From NCBI RefSeq assembly GCF_013409745.1, contig NZ_JACCBH010000001.1, positions 2,046,001-2,110,000 of the forward strand: a stretch of 64,000 bases of DNA, given 5' to 3'. The notes below the pieces were generated by a model. That model was not told the DNA's origin and ran no database searches. It saw only the letters and a program-made list of their open reading frames with translations. This document shows, piece by piece, positions 17,218 through 25,465 of the stretch (within the stretch, counting starts at the first letter, position 1; the number at the start of each line of letters is the position of its first letter). The position numbers were made by a program, and so were the translations under genes. The DNA comes from Microbacterium pseudoresistens (GTDB lineage Bacteria > Actinomycetota > Actinomycetes > Actinomycetales > Microbacteriaceae).

Positions 17218-18210
17218 GTGGATGCCGATGCCCTCGCCGATGCCAGACGTGCCGAATGGCAGCGGCTCGACGAGCTCACGCGCCGACGTCTCGACGGCCC
17301 GGGCGTCGACGAGCTCATCACCCGGTACCGGGCGGCGTCGGCCGATCTGGCCGATCTGAAGACCTCGGCGGGGGCGTCGCCGCAGAGCGCCCATGTGTCG
17401 ACGATCCTCGCCAGGGCACGGCTGCGGTTGACCGGGGCCAGTGAGAGCATCCTCGTGCAGGCGACGCGGTTCTTCACCCGGCAGCTGCCGGCGGCGCTGT
17501 ACCGCGTGCGGTGGACGACGCTCGTAATCGCCCTCGTGACGCTGGGGACCATCGCGGTCACCTCGCTGTGGCTCACCTCGGATCCCGCGCTCATCGCCGC
17601 GCTCGGGCCCGCCGACGCACTGGAGCAGTACGCGGAGGAGGACTTCACCGGGTACTACACCGAGAACCCCGCAGCCGTGTTCGCGGGGATGGTGTGGACG
17701 AACAACGCCTGGATCGCCGCGCAGTGCGTGATCTTCGGCGTCACGGGCATCTGGCCCGTGTATGTCATCATGCAGAACGCGGTGAGCCTGGGAGTGTCGG
17801 CGGCGGTCATGTTCGCGCACGGTCACGGCGATCTGCTCGTGCTCTACCTGCTGCCGCACGGCCTGCTCGAGCTCACCTGCATCTTCGTGGCCGCCGCAGC
17901 GGGACTCCACCTGTTCTGGGCGTGGGTCGCGCCGGGGCCGCGCACCCGCGGCGCGGCGTTGGCCGAAGAGGGGCGGGCGCTGGCGACCGTGGCGATGGGG
18001 CTCGTCTTCGCCCTGGCCCTGGCCGGACTCGTCGAGGGCTTCGTGACCGGATGGGCGCTGCCCTGGCCGGTCAAGATCGGGATCGGCGTCGCGGCGCTCG
18101 CGGTGTTCCTCGTCTACATGCTCGGCGTGGGCCGGCGCGCGACCCGCGAGGGGGAGACGGGCGATCTCGTCGAGTTCGACACCGGAACGCCGCGCCTCGT
18201 CGCCGGCTGA
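17218..18210 (+). CDS. SpoIIM-like (DUF95) integral membrane protein
   Basis: A 330-residue protein with a cytosolic helical N-terminus (about 100 residues, RRAEWQRLDELTRRRLDG, LITRYRAASADLADLK) and six membrane helices. The sequence FTGYYTENPAAVFAGMVWTNNAWIAAQCVIFG is the conserved SpoIIM/DUF95 signature around the N-N pair. SpoIIM is a peptidoglycan-hydrolase partner in sporulating Firmicutes; in non-sporulating actinobacteria the family is linked to RDD, MoxR and DUF58 genes and its role is unknown. I chose GTG 17218 because TACAGT with a 7-base gap precedes it; an ATG at 17200 would add six residues and overlap the RDD start codon. It converges on the aquaporin gene with a 10-bp gap. Confidence 0.9.
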   Translation: MDADALADARRAEWQRLDELTRRRLDGPGVDELITRYRAASADLADLKTSAGASPQSAHVSTILARARLRLTGASESILVQATRFFTRQLPAALYRVRWTTLVIALVTLGTIAVTSLWLTSDPALIAALGPADALEQYAEEDFTGYYTENPAAVFAGMVWTNNAWIAAQCVIFGVTGIWPVYVIMQNAVSLGVSAAVMFAHGHGDLLVLYLLPHGLLELTCIFVAAAAGLHLFWAWVAPGPRTRGAALAEEGRALATVAMGLVFALALAGLVEGFVTGWALPWPVKIGIGVAALAVFLVYMLGVGRRATREGETGDLVEFDTGTPRLVAG

Positions 18211-18220
18211 GGAGTCCGGT

Positions 18221-19045
18221 CTACTCGGAGTCCGACTCGCCCGCGGCGACGCGACCGGCGCTGACGGGGCCGGCGCTGTCGAACAGCGCCCGATACGTCA
18301 TCCCGGCGATGATCGCTCCGAGCACAGGGAAGACGAGGAAGACCCACAGCTGGGCGAGCGGTTCGATCCCGCCGTAGATGGCGGTGGCCAGCGAGCGGGC
18401 CGGGTTCACCGACGCATTGTCGACCGGGATGCTGATGAGGTGGATGAGGGTCAGCGTGAGCCCGATCGCGAGTCCGGCCATGCGTGTGCCCCGCGCCGGA
18501 TGTGTCGTACCGAGCACGACGTAGACGAACACGGCGGTGAGCAGCACCTCGACGATGATCGCCGCGAACAGCCCGAAGCCCCCGGGGGAGAGATGGTCGA
18601 ACCCGTTGCTGATGAAACCGGCGTCCTGCACGCGGGTGAGCCAGTCGGCGGGCCCGAACGAGCCGATCAGGGTGAGCACGGTCGTGGCGACGACCGCGCC
18701 GATCGCCTGGGCGATCACGTACGGACCCACCTCGCGCCAGGGCAGCCGGCCCGCGGCGGCGGCACCCACCGACACGGCGGGGTTGAAGTGCCCGCCGGAG
18801 ATCGGGCCGAAGGCGTAGACCCCGGCGACGACGCTGAGGCCGACGGCGAATGCGACCGCGAGATACACCGCGGAGGCGGCACCGGGCTCGGTGAAGTGCG
18901 TGGAGGCGAACAGGGCCGTGCCGATGACGCCGAACACGAGCATGAAGGTGCCGAACGCCTCGCCGACCAGCCGGGTGGTCAGCGGTGCGGTCGGCGGGGT
19001 GCCGTCGGCGCCGAGCGCGATCTCGGTCGATGCGGAATCGCTCAT
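18221..19045 (-). CDS. Aquaporin (MIP family channel)
   Basis: A 274-residue channel with six membrane helices and both half-helix NPA motifs: SGGHFNPAVS in the first half and NASVNPARS in the second. The GEAFGTFMLVFGVIG start of helix 1 and the Arg after the second NPA fit the AqpZ-like water-channel branch rather than glycerol facilitators, which usually carry an Asp in NPARD. N- and C-terminal tails are short and acidic. It lies in the same direction as katA-fur, but a 145-bp gap with a strong hairpin separates it from the katA stop. Confidence 0.93.
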   Translation of the reverse strand: MSDSASTEIALGADGTPPTAPLTTRLVGEAFGTFMLVFGVIGTALFASTHFTEPGAASAVYLAVAFAVGLSVVAGVYAFGPISGGHFNPAVSVGAAAAGRLPWREVGPYVIAQAIGAVVATTVLTLIGSFGPADWLTRVQDAGFISNGFDHLSPGGFGLFAAIIVEVLLTAVFVYVVLGTTHPARGTRMAGLAIGLTLTLIHLISIPVDNASVNPARSLATAIYGGIEPLAQLWVFLVFPVLGAIIAGMTYRALFDSAGPVSAGRVAAGESDSE

Positions 19046-19142
19046 AGGATGCCTCGTGCTTCCGGTGCTCGATGGGTGCGCTGCGCGGTACTGCTCGCCT
19101 CACATCCTGGAGCACGCCCGGCCGCCCGCGCGCAGAAACGCC

Positions 19143-19176
19143 GAGGGGGCGGGACGCCGCAGCATCCCGCCCCCTC
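19143..19176 (-). terminator. Rho-independent-type hairpin after katA
   Basis: A perfect 12-bp stem (GAGGGGGCGGGA at 19143-19154 with its complement at 19165-19176) and a 10-base loop lie 15 bp past the katA stop. Read on the minus strand it is followed by GGCGTTTCTG rather than a long T-run, as often in actinobacteria. Confidence 0.75.
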
Positions 19177-19190
19177 GATCTGATCGTCGC

Positions 19191-20687
19191 TCAGGCGTCG
19201 GTGTCGACGAAGTCGTCCTGCGGCGCCCCGACGGCGATCTGCGCACGGATCGCGTCGGCCGTGGCCTGGTCGATGTTCGTCCAGTACTGCAGGAAGCGCT
19301 CTTTGATCACGGGGATCGTCAGGCCCTGGTACTGCCCGACGAGCGTGTCGACGAAGCGGGCGCGCTGGTCGTCATCGAACACCTCGCGGATGAGGGTGCC
19401 CGCCTGGCCGAAGTCGTCGTCTTCGCTGTGCAGCGTGGCGGCGGCCCGCACGAGCTCGCCGTCGGACTCCCAGCTCGCTTCGACGCCGGCCAGCGGATCG
19501 GCCTCGGGCCCGCCCGCCGCGCCGAACGAGTTCGGCGTGTACACGCGGTGCTCGGCGCCATGGAACCGGTACTGCATCTGGCCCTCGTGCATGTAGTTGC
19601 GCACCTCGGCCGCGTGCGGCTCGTTGACGGGGAGCTGGTTGTAGTTGGCGCCGATCCGGTAGCGCTGCGCATCCGCGTAGGAGAACACCCGCGCCATGAG
19701 CATCTTGTCCGGTGAGATGCCGGTGCCCGGCACCTGGTTGCCCGGCGAGAACGCGGCCTGCTCGATCTCGGCGAAGAAGTTCTGCGGGTTGCGATTGAGC
19801 GTGAAGGTGCCCACCTTGATACGCGGGTAGTCCTTCTTCGACCACGTCTTGGTGAGGTCGAACGGATTGAAGCGGTACTCCTTCGCTTCGGCGTACGGCA
19901 TCACCTGCACGTACACATCCCACGAGGGATGCTCGCCGCGCTCGATCGCCTCGTACAGATCGCGGCGGTAGTGGTCGGCATCCGATCCCGCGAGCAGTTC
20001 GGCATCCGTGGCGCTCATGCTCTCCACGCCCTGACGGGAGAGGAAGTGGTACTGCACCCAGAAGCGGGAGCCTTCGGCGTTGATCCACTGGTAGGTGTGC
20101 GAGCCGTACCCGTTCATGTGCCGCCACGACCGCGGCAGACCGCGATCTCCCATCACATAGGTCACCTGATGCGCGGTCTCGGGGGAGAGGGTCCAGAAGT
20201 CCCACTGCATGTCGGCGTCGCGCAGACCCGAGGCGCCCAGGCGCTTCTGCGAGTGGATGAAGTCGGGGAACTTCATCGCGTCGCGCAGGAAGAAGGTGGG
20301 GGTGTTGTTGCCCACGATGTCGAGGTTGCCCTCGGTCGTGTAGAAGCGCAGCGCGAAGCCGCGCACGTCGCGCCAGGTGTCCGGCGAACCCTGCTCACCG
20401 GCGACGGACGAGAACCGCAGCAGCGTCTCGCTCCTCGCGCCCGGCTGGAACACCGCGGCGCGCGTGTAGGCCGAGACGTCTTCGGTCACGACGAACTCGC
20501 CGAACGCGCCGCCGCCCTTCGCGTGCGGGTTGCGCTCCGGAACGCGCTCGCGGTTGAACGACGCGAGCTTCTCGACCAGATAGCGGTCGTGCAGCGCGGT
20601 GATGCCGTCTGCTCCCGCGGTGAGGGAGTGCGCGTCGCTGGCGACCGGGGTTCCGGTCTGGGTGGTGGTTGCGGGCTTGTCAGCCAT
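19191..20687 (-). CDS. katA: Monofunctional haem catalase (clade 3-type, small subunit)
   Basis: A 498-residue catalase that converts hydrogen peroxide to water and oxygen. The distal histidine lies in [18 protein letters not shown], the haem-side block [18 protein letters not shown] is present, and the proximal tyrosine is in [21 protein letters not shown]. Length fits small-subunit catalases with no C-terminal flavodoxin-like domain. It overlaps the end of the fur gene by 8 bp (20680-20687), with a good ribosome site (AAAGGAAAC) inside the fur coding sequence, so it is co-transcribed with and probably controlled by that regulator. Confidence 0.97.
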   Translation of the reverse strand: MADKPATTTQTGTPVASDAHSLTAGADGITALHDRYLVEKLASFNRERVPERNPHAKGGGAFGEFVVTEDVSAYTRAAVFQPGARSETLLRFSSVAGEQGSPDTWRDVRGFALRFYTTEGNLDIVGNNTPTFFLRDAMKFPDFIHSQKRLGASGLRDADMQWDFWTLSPETAHQVTYVMGDRGLPRSWRHMNGYGSHTYQWINAEGSRFWVQYHFLSRQGVESMSATDAELLAGSDADHYRRDLYEAIERGEHPSWDVYVQVMPYAEAKEYRFNPFDLTKTWSKKDYPRIKVGTFTLNRNPQNFFAEIEQAAFSPGNQVPGTGISPDKMLMARVFSYADAQRYRIGANYNQLPVNEPHAAEVRNYMHEGQMQYRFHGAEHRVYTPNSFGAAGGPEADPLAGVEASWESDGELVRAAATLHSEDDDFGQAGTLIREVFDDDQRARFVDTLVGQYQGLTIPVIKERFLQYWTNIDQATADAIRAQIAVGAPQDDFVDTDA

Positions 20688-21120
20688 TCAGTTTCCTTTC
20701 GCATTCCGGGCAGATGGCTCTATAGGTCACGGCGGCCTCGAGGATGCGCATGCCGTGATCGCGCGACGGGTGCAGGCACGGGGCGGCGCCGACGGCGCAG
20801 TCGACGTCTTCCACGCGCCCGCAGGAGACGCACTGGAGGTGGTGGTGGTTGTCGTGCTGCAACTCGTACAGGGCGCTGCCGCTGTCGGGCAGGCTCACGC
20901 GGCTGACGATGCCGGCCGCGGTGAGATCGCCGAGCACGCTGTGCACGGTCGGCAGGGCGATGCCGGGAACCCGGTCGCGCACGAGGCCGTGCACGATCTC
21001 GGCCGTGGCGTGCGGACGGGTGCGCAGAGCGTCGAGCACGGCGATGCGCTGCGCCGTGACGCGAAGCCCCGCGGCGCGGAGGCGATCGGTGTCGGAGAGC
21101 TCGTCGTGCGTCGTGGCCAT
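20680..21120 (-). CDS. Fur-family peroxide-type regulator (FurA/PerR-like)
   Basis: A 146-residue Fur-fold repressor. The winged helix is at about residues 13-80 ([27 protein letters not shown], then [18 protein letters not shown]). The metal-sensing part has [22 protein letters not shown] and a C-terminal CPEC, giving two CxxC pairs for the structural zinc. Position directly before katA makes it a FurA/PerR-type peroxide sensor rather than an iron-uptake Fur. The ATG is preceded by TATGCT with 6 bases (leaderless). An inverted repeat lies just upstream of the -10, so the operon is probably autoregulated. Confidence 0.93.
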   Translation of the reverse strand: MATTHDELSDTDRLRAAGLRVTAQRIAVLDALRTRPHATAEIVHGLVRDRVPGIALPTVHSVLGDLTAAGIVSRVSLPDSGSALYELQHDNHHHLQCVSCGRVEDVDCAVGAAPCLHPSRDHGMRILEAAVTYRAICPECERKLNG

Positions 21121-21126
21121 GGATCG

Positions 21127-21157
21127 AGCATAGCGCTTATCCTGAATGATTCATAAG
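21127..21157 (-). promoter_or_regulatory. fur-katA promoter with Fur-box-like inverted repeat
   Basis: On the minus strand TATGCT (21132-21127) lies 6 bases before the fur ATG. Immediately upstream is GAATGATTC (21144-21152), a 4-1-4 inverted repeat flanked by TTAT (21137) and ATAA (21153), an imperfect 7-1-7 Fur/PerR box. It covers about -18 to -37 relative to the ATG, a good site for repression. Confidence 0.55.
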
Positions 21158-21180
21158 AAAGAATCGATCAGGATCTGTGG

Positions 21181-22488
21181 TCAGAGACGCCCTGCGGCCT
21201 TGAGCTCCAGGTACCGGTCGGCGATGCGCGGCGGCAGGTCGTCGGGATCCGCCGCCAGAGGCTCGCCGCCCGCGCGGCGCACGGCGTCGGCCACGGCGCG
21301 GGCATCGCGCAGCGCGCGCTCGGCGGCGGCGGCGAGGTAGACGTCTTCACGGGAGTCGCGCACGCGCGCGGTGGCCGCGATCGAGGCGTCGGTCGTGGAT
21401 CCGACGAGGATCGTCGTGGCGCGCGACGCGGCGGGGAACGCGCCGAGGAACCCGCGGGCGCTCTCGGGCGCATCCTGCGCCGTCAGGACGACGACGAGCG
21501 AGGGACGCGTCGTCACGGTGCGGATGGACGCGAACGCCGCTCCCCAGTCGGTGTCGACGAGGCGTGCGTGGATCGGCGCCATCGCATCCGAGAGGGCGGG
21601 CAGCAGCGCCGCCCCGTCGACGCCCGTGACTCTGGCGCGCACGACGCGGTCGACGAGCAGCAGGTGCACGTGATCTCCCGCGCGCTGCGCGAGTGCGGCG
21701 AGCAGCAGCGCCGACTCGTACGAGGCGTCGAGTCGCGTGCCGTCGCCCACGCGCGCGGCGGCCGTGCGCCCGGTGTCGACGAGGATCACGACATGCCTGT
21801 CGCGCTCAGGGCGCCAGGTGCGCAGCATCGTCGTGCCCGCGCGGGCGGTGGCCCGCCAGTCGATCGAGCGCACGTCGTCGCCGCGCACGTATTCGCGCAG
21901 CGAGTCGAACTCGGTGCCCTGGCCGCGCACCTGCACGCTCGTGTTGCCGTCGAGCTCGCGCAGTCGCGCCAGCCGGGAGGGCAGGTGGCGGCGGGAGGTG
22001 AAGGCGGGGAGCACCCGGATCGCGCCGCGCACATCGTGCCGCCCCTGTCTGCCCGCCAGGCCCAGCGGCCCACGCGAGCGCAGGGCGACGAATGCGCTGG
22101 TCAGCTCGCCGCGGCGGCGGGGGCGCAGCGCGACGTCGATGCTGCGCCGCTCGCCGGCGGGGATCTCCACAGCGAGGCGCTCGGCCGGAGCGCCCGCCGT
22201 GGGCTGCCACGCATCGCGCACGAGTCCGTGCAGCGCGCGCTCGCCGCGGTTGTGCAGGCTCACCCGTGCAATCGCCGATTCGTCCCGCCGCACCCGGCCG
22301 GGCACGGAGCGCGACACGGTCACCCGCGCCGGCGAAGCAGCCAGCAGCACATCGGCGAGCACGAGCACGGCGCACAGCACGATCCAGCCGAGCAGCACGA
22401 TCCACGCCGGCGCGCCCAGGATCGCGAGCACCACGATCGGCACGACGCCGAGACCGACGACGAGCACGAGGCGACCGGTGACGAACAC
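21181..22488 (-). CDS. DUF58 domain protein (vWA-like partner of MoxR)
   Basis: A 435-residue protein with two N-terminal membrane helices (about residues 8-50), a beta-rich domain and the DUF58 core: GDDVRSIDWRATARAGTTML, followed by VVILVDTGRTAA, a degenerate von Willebrand A strand. DUF58 proteins almost always accompany MoxR ATPases and are thought to be their effectors, anchored at the membrane. The start is a GTG at 22488 directly abutting the MoxR stop (22489). Compare Rv3693 beside moxR2 in M. tuberculosis. It is the last gene of a five-gene operon. Confidence 0.92.
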   Translation of the reverse strand: MFVTGRLVLVVGLGVVPIVVLAILGAPAWIVLLGWIVLCAVLVLADVLLAASPARVTVSRSVPGRVRRDESAIARVSLHNRGERALHGLVRDAWQPTAGAPAERLAVEIPAGERRSIDVALRPRRRGELTSAFVALRSRGPLGLAGRQGRHDVRGAIRVLPAFTSRRHLPSRLARLRELDGNTSVQVRGQGTEFDSLREYVRGDDVRSIDWRATARAGTTMLRTWRPERDRHVVILVDTGRTAAARVGDGTRLDASYESALLLAALAQRAGDHVHLLLVDRVVRARVTGVDGAALLPALSDAMAPIHARLVDTDWGAAFASIRTVTTRPSLVVVLTAQDAPESARGFLGAFPAASRATTILVGSTTDASIAATARVRDSREDVYLAAAAERALRDARAVADAVRRAGGEPLAADPDDLPPRIADRYLELKAAGRL

Positions 22489-23556
22489 CTAGATCGGCAC
22501 CCGGGTCTGCTGCACGACCGAGGCGAGCACGGCATCCGCCGACACGCCCTCCATCTCAGCGTCGGGGCGCAACTGGATGCGGTGACGCCAGACGGGCACG
22601 AGCATGGTCTGCACGTGATCGGGCGTCACGGCGGAGGAGCCGTTGAGCCATGCCCACGCCTTGGCGGCGGCGAGCAGCGCGGTCGATGCGCGCGGGCTGG
22701 CGCCCAGCAGCACCGACGGCGCCCGGCGGGTGGCGCGGGCGAGGTCGACGACGTAGCCGAGCACGTCGTCGGTCACCTCCACCCGGTCGGCGGCGTGCTG
22801 GGCGGCGACGATCTCGTCGCGCGAGACGACCGCGCGCAGGTCGGTGAGCTCACGCGGCGAGAAGCCGTCGGCGTGCTTGCGCAGCACGGCGACCTCGGCC
22901 TCGCGTTCGGGCATCGGTACGACGAGCTTCATGAGGAAGCGGTCCAGCTGCGCCTCGGGGAGCGTGTACGTGCCCTCGTGCTCGATCGGGTTCTGCGTGG
23001 CGGCCACGAGAAACGGGTCCGGCAGCGTGCGGCTGGCGCCGTCGGCGGACACCTGGCGCTCTTCCATCGCCTCCAGCAGCGCGGCCTGCGTCTTCGGGGG
23101 AGTGCGGTTGATCTCGTCGGCGAGCAGGATGTGCGTGAACACCGGACCGGGACGGAAGTCGAACTCACCGGAGCGCGCGTCGTACACGAGCGATCCGGTC
23201 ACGTCTCCCGGCATGAGGTCGGGCGTGAACTGCACGCGCGTGGTGTCCAGGCCGAGGGCGCGGGAGAACGCTCGCACGACGAGCGTCTTCGCCACACCGG
23301 GCACGCCCTCCAGCAGCACGTGGCCGCGGGCGAGCAGCGCGACGAGGAGGCCGGTCACCGTACCGGCCTGGCCGACAACGGCCTTGTCGACCTCGGTGCG
23401 CACGCGATGCATGGCCTCGCGCAGTGCCGCATCCGCGGTGCCGGACGCCGGTCCGGATCCAGGCGCGGGTGCCGTGTCGTGCGCGGCGGCTGTGCCGTCT
23501 TCGAGGGCGCCATCAGGCTCGGGGCGGGGATCGGCGCCGGGAATCGGGTCGGTCAC
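22489..23556 (-). CDS. MoxR-type AAA+ ATPase
   Basis: A 355-residue AAA+ protein. After a variable acidic N-terminus (about 55 residues) come Walker A (LLEGVPGVAKTLVV), the MoxR block RVQFTPDLMPGDVTGS, Walker B (HILLADEINRTPPKTQAALLEAMEE) and sensor 1 (VAATQNPIEHEGTYTLPEAQLDRF). MoxR ATPases act as chaperone-like remodelers of metal- or wall-associated complexes together with vWA/DUF58 partners. The GTG start overlaps the DUF4350 stop (GTGA, 23553-23556). The client of this complex is unknown. Confidence 0.94.
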   Translation of the reverse strand: MTDPIPGADPRPEPDGALEDGTAAAHDTAPAPGSGPASGTADAALREAMHRVRTEVDKAVVGQAGTVTGLLVALLARGHVLLEGVPGVAKTLVVRAFSRALGLDTTRVQFTPDLMPGDVTGSLVYDARSGEFDFRPGPVFTHILLADEINRTPPKTQAALLEAMEERQVSADGASRTLPDPFLVAATQNPIEHEGTYTLPEAQLDRFLMKLVVPMPEREAEVAVLRKHADGFSPRELTDLRAVVSRDEIVAAQHAADRVEVTDDVLGYVVDLARATRRAPSVLLGASPRASTALLAAAKAWAWLNGSSAVTPDHVQTMLVPVWRHRIQLRPDAEMEGVSADAVLASVVQQTRVPI

Positions 23557-24824
23557 GGTGTGCTCCTTTCGGTGCGGGCGATGTCATCGACCGCGGTCTC
23601 GAGTGCGGCGAGGCGGCGCGCGTCGGCGACGAGCTCTGCATCGGAGGTGGGGAGGGGTGCTTCCAGCACGGCGCGCACGGAGTCCCGCGAGGTTCGGATG
23701 CGGTCGGCCGTAGCGTCGGCGATGGCCGCGACTCCCGCCGATTCCGGCATCGACAGCCGTGCGGCCAGGCGGGCCAGCGTACCGGTACGCAGCTCGGCGG
23801 CCGCGTGGCGCGCATCGCCGCCGCGGGCCGTGAGCCGTGCACGGCCCTGCATCGTCTCGGAGGCGCGCACGGTGACCGGCAGGGTCTCGGCGACGAGCGG
23901 GCCGAACCGGCGGCCGCGCCAGATCCCGGCCACGACCGCGGTGAGCAGCAGCAGGACGATCACCGGGGATACCCAGCCGGGGGTGAGCTCTCCGAGGGTC
24001 GCCTCGGCATCCGCATCGGAGATGTCGCTGTCGGAGAATGACGGCACGTACCAGACGACGCGTTCGCTCTGGCCCAGCAGCGCCATGCCGAGTGCCGCGT
24101 TTCCGTGCTCGGCGAGATGCTCGTTGGTGAGCAGGCGCGAGCCGTCGACGAGAGTCACCCGGCTCCCCTCGCGATCGGCGACGAGCACGGCCGCGGCATC
24201 CCCGTCGCCGAAGCATGTCGTCACGTCGTCGGCCGCACGGAACATTCGGTCGGGCACGATCGTGCCGACGCGGGCGAAACCCGCCTCGTCGCACGAGGGG
24301 CCGACAGGGTCGCTCGTGCCCGAGGCGTTCTCGCCGAGGTCGAGCAGACGCAGCATGCGCGAGCTCGCCGTGAGCAGCACGGTGCGCTCGGCACTGCCGA
24401 CGAGCTCGAGCGCCGCCTCGTCGGAGAGCGGATAGGGGTCGGCCAGCACGAGCGTCGAGCGGTCGTCGAGATGCTGCACCGCGGCGGCCCGGTTGCGCAC
24501 CACGACGACCTCGACGCCGGCGTCGCGCACGATCTCGGCCAGTGCGCGCGTTCCGCTGAAGCCTGCGCTCTCGGGGTCGAAACCCGAGGCGCGGGCGGGG
24601 GCGGTGGTGGCGAACGAGAGGCTCACCACGGCCACAGCGAGCACGACGACGGCGAGGAGGATCCATCCCAGTGCTTCGCGGAGGCGTCCGGGCGTGCGGT
24701 GGTAGGTGTCACCGCCTTCGGCCGCAGAGGAATAGTGCGCCGCGGGAGGCTCGACCCCCGCACCAGGATCAGATCGCGTCGGAGGGGCGACCGGTGCGGA
24801 CGTGGTCGAAGCAGGCGCGCTCAC
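23553..24824 (-). CDS. DUF4350 domain protein, membrane anchored
   Basis: A 423-residue protein. A Pro/Ala/Ser-rich cytosolic N-terminus is followed by a membrane helix (about residues 52-72). The exported domain begins SGFDPESAGFSGTRALAEIVRDAGVEVVVVRNR, the DUF4350 signature, and has a Rossmann-like alternation of helices and strands. A second membrane helix (about 275-295) is followed by a cytosolic helical tail. DUF4350 resembles glutamine-amidotransferase-like folds without catalytic residues; function unknown. It overlaps DUF4129 upstream and MoxR downstream by 4 bp each (both GTGA), so the order DUF4129-DUF4350-MoxR-DUF58 is tightly coupled. Rv3691 is a comparable mycobacterial protein. 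Confidence 0.88.
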   Translation of the reverse strand: MSAPASTTSAPVAPPTRSDPGAGVEPPAAHYSSAAEGGDTYHRTPGRLREALGWILLAVVVLAVAVVSLSFATTAPARASGFDPESAGFSGTRALAEIVRDAGVEVVVVRNRAAAVQHLDDRSTLVLADPYPLSDEAALELVGSAERTVLLTASSRMLRLLDLGENASGTSDPVGPSCDEAGFARVGTIVPDRMFRAADDVTTCFGDGDAAAVLVADREGSRVTLVDGSRLLTNEHLAEHGNAALGMALLGQSERVVWYVPSFSDSDISDADAEATLGELTPGWVSPVIVLLLLTAVVAGIWRGRRFGPLVAETLPVTVRASETMQGRARLTARGGDARHAAAELRTGTLARLAARLSMPESAGVAAIADATADRIRTSRDSVRAVLEAPLPTSDAELVADARRLAALETAVDDIARTERSTP

Positions 24825-25465
24825 ACCAGCACCTCCACGGGTCGAGTGTTCGCCAGACGGTCATCGGTGTCGGCCAAGGTCCGGTAGCGGTCGGCCGTGC
24901 CGGGGTGGCGCAGGTACCGCACGTCGTCGAACCACGCCGCCGCGGCGCCGAGCGCATCGGCCTCGTGCGGGAACGGGGCACTCGCCTCGCGCGCGATGCG
25001 CTGCGCCGTCGCCCCTGGCGCGGGGGAGATGAGCTCCCGCTCCTGGAGGGCGCGGGCGAGCGCCCGGTAGCGGAGCACGATCGCCTCATCCCAGTCGCGG
25101 GATCGAGCACGGCTCTCCGCGTCGTCGCGCAGCTGGGCGGCGGAGCGGCCGTCGCTGCTGCCGAGCAGGTCGCCGATCGCCGATCGCCGCGTGAACGATC
25201 GACGCGGACGGCCCCAGATGATGAGCACCGCGATGAGCGCGCCGACGATGACGATCCCGGCGATCACGAGGGCGAGCGGGCCCAGTGCCTCCCCGCCGCG
25301 GGGCGAGAACAGGGTGCCGAGGAAGTCGACGATGGCGCGCGCCCACTCGTCGAACAACGTCGGCCGGGCCTCGACGTACGCCGTCTTCGACAGCTCCTGC
25401 TCGGCCTGCTGCCGTGCTGCGTCTCCATCGGGAACGAGGGGGAGATCGGCGAGGATCGCGATCAT
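24821..25465 (-). CDS. DUF4129 domain membrane protein
   Basis: A 214-residue protein with an extracytoplasmic N-terminal helical part (about 1-60), one membrane helix (about 64-87) and a cytosolic DUF4129 domain in which RDWDEAIVLRYRALARALQERELI is the conserved core. The same domain is found at the C-terminus of bacterial transglutaminase-like membrane proteins that belong to MoxR/DUF58 loci. Here the transglutaminase part is absent. It overlaps both neighbours by 4 bp. Function unknown. Confidence 0.88.
   Translation of the reverse strand: MIAILADLPLVPDGDAARQQAEQELSKTAYVEARPTLFDEWARAIVDFLGTLFSPRGGEALGPLALVIAGIVIVGALIAVLIIWGRPRRSFTRRSAIGDLLGSSDGRSAAQLRDDAESRARSRDWDEAIVLRYRALARALQERELISPAPGATAQRIAREASAPFPHEADALGAAAAWFDDVRYLRHPGTADRYRTLADTDDRLANTRPVEVLV

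Noticed and set aside
21568..24435. 955-codon open frame on the plus strand opposite DUF58, MoxR and DUF4350
   Set aside because: Antisense shadow of three overlapping genes with clear motifs.
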